64,000 nt of DNA from an uncultured Eubacterium sp. (GTDB taxonomy: Bacteria > Bacillota > Clostridia > Lachnospirales > Lachnospiraceae): assembly GCA_910578975.1 (NCBI GenBank), contig CAJTRZ010000002.1:186001-250000 (forward strand), read 5' to 3'. Within the stretch, counting starts at the first letter, position 1; each line of letters starts with the position of its first letter. Both the position numbers and the translations under genes were made by a program. The notes under the pieces were generated by a model that was not told the DNA's origin, did not search any database, and worked only from the letters and a program-made list of their open reading frames with translations. This document shows positions 59,980 through 64,000 of the stretch, piece after piece.

Positions 59980-60576
59980 ATGGGATTTTTTAAAAAATTA
60001 TTTGGAACAGCTGCCGTAACAGGTGCTGCTGTTGGTGGTGCTTTATATGTTAAAAAGCGCAAAGATGAAAAGGAAATGAATAAAGATTTTTTTGAAGACT
60101 TTGATGACAGTAAAGCTTTTGAAATTCAAAAAGATGACAATACAGATGGCACAACTAAAGTTACTTTAACAATCAACAAACGAAAAGTGAAAAATATGGC
60201 AGATATAGCTGCCGATAAAGTTATTGATGCTTCTGACAAACTAAAAGATACTGTTTCTGAAAAAATTGGCGAGGAGAAAATGGAAGCTGTAAAAGACAAA
60301 ATTGATACTGCCAAAGAAAAAGTTTCGGATGTTGCTGACATGGCAAAAGAAAAATTCTATGATGCAAAAGATGTTGTAGTAGAAACCGTAGGCGAAGACA
60401 AAATTGATGCAGCGAAAGAGAAAGTAAGCGAAGTCGCCAACATGGCAAAAGACAAGGTTTCTGAAACAATCAACAAAGTTACAACTCCTTCCAAGGAAAC
60501 AGAAGATTTTGAGGATGATTTATTTGAAGAAGACTTAGATGATGATTTTCTGGAAGATGAATTAAAAGATATCTAA
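59980..60576 (+). CDS. Acidic coiled protein with LEA/apolipoprotein-like repeats
   Basis: 198 residues from ATG 59980, nine bases after GGAGG; TTG 59974 would be too close. A short N-terminal hydrophobic stretch (FGTAAVTGAAVGGALYV) resembles YtxH-type membrane segments. Residues ~70-170 are amphipathic repeats with AKEKVS(D/E)VA(D/N)MAK(E/D)K, like those in LEA and apolipoprotein-like stress proteins. The C-terminus is strongly acidic. No enzymatic motif is present and I cannot name it. A stress or membrane-associated role is inference. Confidence 0.7.
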   Translation: MGFFKKLFGTAAVTGAAVGGALYVKKRKDEKEMNKDFFEDFDDSKAFEIQKDDNTDGTTKVTLTINKRKVKNMADIAADKVIDASDKLKDTVSEKIGEEKMEAVKDKIDTAKEKVSDVADMAKEKFYDAKDVVVETVGEDKIDAAKEKVSEVANMAKDKVSETINKVTTPSKETEDFEDDLFEEDLDDDFLEDELKDI

Positions 60577-60592
60577 ATATCAGATAAAAACG

Positions 60593-60639
60593 AAAAAACA
60601 TTGATATGAAATCAAATAAATTTCATATCAATGTTTTTT
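60593..60639. terminator. Bidirectional terminator, perfect 20-bp stem
   Basis: Left arm 60593-60612 and right arm 60620-60639 are exact inverted copies around a 7-base loop, with A6/T6 ends; it serves both the acidic protein gene and glnS. Confidence 0.92.
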
Positions 60640-60659
60640 ATTCTAAAAACTCTGTTCTT

Positions 60660-62357
60660 CTATTTTGGTAATTTAAAAGAACTCTTTAGAGATACTATCC
60701 TGTTAAATACAGGTTTTTCACTGCTATAATCCTTTAGATCCGCACAAAAATATCCCTGTCTTACAAACTGGAATTTATCTTCCGGTCTTACATCTGCAAT
60801 ATTTGGCTCAATATAGCACTCTTTCAAAACTGTCAATGAATTTGGATTCAAATTGAGTGTTCCATCCTCGTTTAACTTACCCTTCTCTTCATCAACAATG
60901 TTTTCATATAAACGTACTTCTGACTGAATACCATGTCTTGCAGAAACCCAGTGAATTGTTCCCTTTACCTTTCTTCCAGTAAAGCCACTGCCACTTCTGG
61001 TTTCCGGATCATAAGTTACATGTATTTCTGTAACCTTTCCATTCTCATCTTTCTTATAATCTACACATTTTACAAAATATGCATTCATCAGACGAACTTC
61101 ATTACCCGGGAATAATCTGAAATATTTCTTTGGTGGCTCCTCCATAAAATCTTCTCTGTCTATATAGAGTTCCTTACAAAATGGCACTTTTCTTGTACCA
61201 AGTTCCGGACATTCTACATTGTTTACTACTTCAAACCACTCAACCTGATCTTCCGGATAATTATCAATAATCACTTTAATTGGATCTAACACAGCCATCA
61301 GTCGTGGTTTCTTTGCCTTTAAATCTTCTCTGATACAATATTCAAGCATTGCATAGTCTACAGAACTGTTACTTTTAGATATTCCACATAACTCAACAAA
61401 CATCTTTATGGATTCCGGTGTAAAACCTCTTCTTCTCAATGCTGCAATAGATACCAGTCTTGGATCATCCCAGCCATCTACAATTCCGTCTTCCACCAGT
61501 TTTTTAATATATCTCTTTCCTGTTACTACATTTGTAACATATAACTTGGCAAATTCAATCTGTTTTGGCGGATTATCATATTCCAGTTCATTTACCACCC
61601 AGTCATAAAGAGGTCTATGATCCTCAAACTCTAATGTACAGATAGAGTGGGTAATGCCCTCAATAGCATCTTCAATAGGATGAGCAAAATCATACATAGG
61701 GTAAATACACCACTTATCTCCTGTATTGTGATGTGTCATATGTGCCACTCTGTATATAATCGGATCTCTCATATTAATATTAGGACTCGACATATCAATC
61801 TTTGCTCGTAAAACCTTCTCGCCATCCTGATATCTCCCATTTTTCATATTCTCAAACAGTTCAAGATTCTCTTCAACACTTCTTTCTCTGTAAGGGCTGT
61901 TCTTTCCCGGTTCTGTTAAGGTTCCACGATATTCTCTGATTTCTTCCGCAGATAAATCGCAGACATAAGCTTTTCCCTTTTTAATAAGTTTTACTGCAGC
62001 CTCATACATCTGCTCAAAATAATTCGATGCAAAAAATAATCTATCTTCCCAATCTGCTCCAAGCCATTTAATATCCTGTAATATAGACTCTACAAACTCT
62101 TCCTTTTCCTTTGTAGGATTTGTATCATCAAATCTCATATTGAACTTTCCATGATATTGGTTCGCCAGACCATAATTTAATAAAATAGATTTGGCATGTC
62201 CTATATGAAGATAGCCATTTGGCTCAGGAGGAAATCTGGTCTGCACATGGTCAAATCTTCCTTCCTCTAAATCTTTTTCAATAATCTGTTCTATAAAATT
62301 TTTAGACTCTGTTTTTTCTAACTCAGTATTATCTGTATTTGTGCGTTCCATATCCAT
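60660..62357 (-). CDS. glnS: Glutaminyl-tRNA synthetase
   Basis: A 565-residue class I synthetase that charges tRNA-Gln. The nucleotide-binding HIGH-type motif is PPEPNGYLHIGHAKS, and the KMSKS-type loop is ISKSNSSVDYAML. The anticodon-binding beta-barrels follow (FVRQGYFCADLKD near the end). NTGDKWCIYPMYDFAHPIEDA and STLEFEDHRPLYDW-type segments separate GlnRS from GluRS. GGAGG is six bases before ATG 62357. Confidence 0.96.
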   Translation of the reverse strand: MDMERTNTDNTELEKTESKNFIEQIIEKDLEEGRFDHVQTRFPPEPNGYLHIGHAKSILLNYGLANQYHGKFNMRFDDTNPTKEKEEFVESILQDIKWLGADWEDRLFFASNYFEQMYEAAVKLIKKGKAYVCDLSAEEIREYRGTLTEPGKNSPYRERSVEENLELFENMKNGRYQDGEKVLRAKIDMSSPNINMRDPIIYRVAHMTHHNTGDKWCIYPMYDFAHPIEDAIEGITHSICTLEFEDHRPLYDWVVNELEYDNPPKQIEFAKLYVTNVVTGKRYIKKLVEDGIVDGWDDPRLVSIAALRRRGFTPESIKMFVELCGISKSNSSVDYAMLEYCIREDLKAKKPRLMAVLDPIKVIIDNYPEDQVEWFEVVNNVECPELGTRKVPFCKELYIDREDFMEEPPKKYFRLFPGNEVRLMNAYFVKCVDYKKDENGKVTEIHVTYDPETRSGSGFTGRKVKGTIHWVSARHGIQSEVRLYENIVDEEKGKLNEDGTLNLNPNSLTVLKECYIEPNIADVRPEDKFQFVRQGYFCADLKDYSSEKPVFNRIVSLKSSFKLPK

Positions 62358-62432
62358 TTTTTGCCTCCAGTATTATTTTTTCTCACAATGTTATGAATTA
62401 TACAATAAATGGACTTTATTTTCAATAAAATT

Positions 62433-64000
62433 CTATCGTACCATTGTATTAGACCATGCATAATCTACCTCTTTATAAGCTGGATTTACCTTTGTCAAAA
62501 TATTGGTGTAGATTGCATTGTGTCCAACTGCCGTACTCATAAGATCATTATCATACAAAGCTGATGCCACATCATGTATACTATATGAATATACATCACT
62601 ATATACAATAATACCATCACTGGTCTTCGCATAAGCTCTTACGAGATATGATACAGTATATCCCTTCCTATTTAATCCACTTACATTCATTGTTCTTGCA
62701 TAGTACTGCGCTGTCTTTGAATTTCCTAATTGTGCATTTAATTTTCCTGTTTCTGTTGCTGCATATGTTTTAACATATGTATTGTCATTATCTATAACCA
62801 TATCCTCTAATGTAATCGGAGTATTTCCATATACAAGTCCGTATATTAAACCTGCTTCCTCATACTCTCCTTCCACGGAATACACCACTCTAAGTCCTAA
62901 TTTTCCTTCTTCACCTCCCATATTATTTGACATCTGATATCCTTCAATCTTCACATTACCATCTTGGATTTCCGGCTTATTCACCAATGTCCCATTCCAA
63001 TTATAGTCTGCTTGAACTGCATTAACATCTACTTTCTTGATTATTTGATTATAAATTGCCTGATGTGCTTCATAATTAGGCATTTTCTGATTACCATATA
63101 ATTCTTTTGCTACCTGATATACATTCATAGCTTTTACTTCACTATATGCCACATTACCATCTGCCAGCTTTGCATAGGCTCTTACATGATAATCTATATT
63201 ATATCCTCCTGCGATATCCATTGTCCGTACATAATATAATGCCGTCTTGGAATCTCCCATCTGCACTTCTGACTTACCTGCTTCTGTAGCCTGATAAGAA
63301 ACAATAAACTTGCTGCTTTCATCAAGAATCATTTCCTTATCTGCATCTGTTATCCCCTCTGCTAATCCGATAATCAGTCCAAACTCTGATACTTCCTGAC
63401 CTTCAACCAGATTTTCTCTCTGGTATACCGTTCTGATTCCCACATCATCTGTCGCACCATCTAATGAAGTAGATATCTGATATCCTGTAATTTCAACATC
63501 CTGTGTTATAAAATTTTCTGAAATCTCCCACTGTTTTCTTAACCAGTTATCTCTATTCTGCATCCAGTCTCTTAAAAATTCTACAGATTCATCATATGTA
63601 TTCCATTCTCTAAAATTTGCATAACTATATGCATCTGCCATATCTGGATTTGTTATGCTCCATCCTGCACCTAACTGTTCCTTTGAAATATAATTTCTTT
63701 CAAAAGAGTTTCTATACTGCTTTACAAAAGCGTCTATTCCAAATCCTTCATCAGCCTTGCTGCCATCATAAATTGCCTGAATATATGGAAGATACTGTTT
63801 ATAATATTTCATTACAAGATTTTTGAATTTATCATTTTTCATTAAGTAACTATACCATACAAGTTCTTGCGCCTTGAAACTATTATAGGTCACACCATCT
63901 TTATACTCTCCGCTATAATATTCACCAAGATTTCCTGATGAAAGGTCATAATCCCAGCAAGGACCGCCATAAATAATATTGTCTTTTACATAAAATCTTG
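62433..64000 (-). CDS. CotH-kinase-type secreted protein, C-terminal part (runs off the window)
   Basis: The frame is open through the window edge to codons beyond 64000, so at least 522 residues are visible and the N-terminus is missing; GTG 63893 is not the true start. The visible beginning, YVKDNIIYGGPCWDYDLSSG, followed by WYSYLMKNDKFKNLVMKYYKQYL, is typical of CotH kinase domains, where the WDxD aspartates bind metal. Two ~150-residue repeats follow, each opening EGYQ(M/I)S or TGYQIS and containing RAYAK. Spore-coat CotH or wall-linked kinase roles are both possible. Confidence 0.8.
   Translation of the reverse strand, partial: RFYVKDNIIYGGPCWDYDLSSGNLGEYYSGEYKDGVTYNSFKAQELVWYSYLMKNDKFKNLVMKYYKQYLPYIQAIYDGSKADEGFGIDAFVKQYRNSFERNYISKEQLGAGWSITNPDMADAYSYANFREWNTYDESVEFLRDWMQNRDNWLRKQWEISENFITQDVEITGYQISTSLDGATDDVGIRTVYQRENLVEGQEVSEFGLIIGLAEGITDADKEMILDESSKFIVSYQATEAGKSEVQMGDSKTALYYVRTMDIAGGYNIDYHVRAYAKLADGNVAYSEVKAMNVYQVAKELYGNQKMPNYEAHQAIYNQIIKKVDVNAVQADYNWNGTLVNKPEIQDGNVKIEGYQMSNNMGGEEGKLGLRVVYSVEGEYEEAGLIYGLVYGNTPITLEDMVIDNDNTYVKTYAATETGKLNAQLGNSKTAQYYARTMNVSGLNRKGYTVSYLVRAYAKTSDGIIVYSDVYSYSIHDVASALYDNDLMSTAVGHNAIYTNILTKVNPAYKEVDYAWSNTMVR

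Noticed and set aside
1..64000. CRISPR arrays, insertion sequences, prophage genes or rRNA operons
   Set aside because: No regularly spaced repeats, transposase, integrase or phage structural genes, and no rRNA sequence were recognised in the window.

Overview
The window is a low-GC, gene-dense stretch of a Gram-positive anaerobe chromosome, most plausibly a member of the Lachnospiraceae (Clostridia). This rests on gene content: a HisZ-dependent short HisG, a Clostridia-type Rnf complex, radical-SAM TIGR03960/TIGR03936 proteins next to an RNase G, a CIRCE-controlled groESL, an alpha/beta-type SASP and a GerA-family germination protein, and secreted proteins with lysine-rich FN3-like tails. 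The SASP and GerA genes indicate that the organism or its recent ancestor makes endospores. No phage, insertion sequence, CRISPR array or antibiotic-resistance island was seen. Almost all genes lie on the minus strand.

Layout. 1-2206: a LipO-like solute-binding lipoprotein followed by a truncated YesM-type sensor kinase with overlapping stop and start codons. 2249-5889: TIGR03960, TIGR03936 and RNase G overlap one another and use two TTG starts. 6023-6697: a divergent PHP phosphoesterase. 6747-11856: a histidine operon, hisZ-G-D-B and a three-part protein with a decayed HisA/HisF-like barrel ahead of HisI-HisE; hisH, hisA, hisF and hisC are absent here. 11995-16068: RecU, two pseudouridine synthases, a cupin, RidA and an M23 peptidase. 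16156-20363: a MarR-controlled heterodimeric ABC exporter. 20512-24154: a zf-HC2 membrane protein, PolA and CoaE. 24269-26855: CopA and CsoR, with the CsoR-type operator inside the promoter spacer. 26952-27033: tRNA-Leu(CAA).

27081-35430: a zinc-ribbon membrane protein, QueH, a Nudix hydrolase, a class B PBP and SEDS pair with a 68-nt coding overlap, a U32 peptidase-family protein and ZapA. 35503-39193: a secreted protein, then NusG_II, Gx transporter, ruvA and ruvB. 39342-47056: ApbE (plus strand), a GerA-family germination protein and the complete rnfCDGEAB operon. ApbE, NusG_II and Gx lie beside Rnf; the RnfG and RnfD flavinylation sites are intact, which makes this a coherent membrane flavin/redox neighbourhood. 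47057-47435 is a 379-bp intergenic stretch with a GC-rich palindromic segment and a perfect 19-bp inverted repeat. 47436-53385: a YprB-like exonuclease, the SASP, MurF, Ddl and RecG. 53494-56169: a large secreted beta-helix protein. 56300-56485: a small ferredoxin. 56486-56779 is dominated by a long imperfect fold-back repeat. 56780-58794: groESL under HrcA/CIRCE. 58928-64000: Ogg, a coiled acidic protein, GlnRS, and the C-terminal part of a CotH-kinase-type secreted protein.

No unmistakably new multigene system was found. The strongest leads are the HisA/F-like-HisIE fusion, the 56.5-kb fold-back element, the 47.2-kb palindromic element, the dual-frame tandem repeat in the SEDS/PBP overlap, and the Rnf-linked flavinylation neighbourhood.
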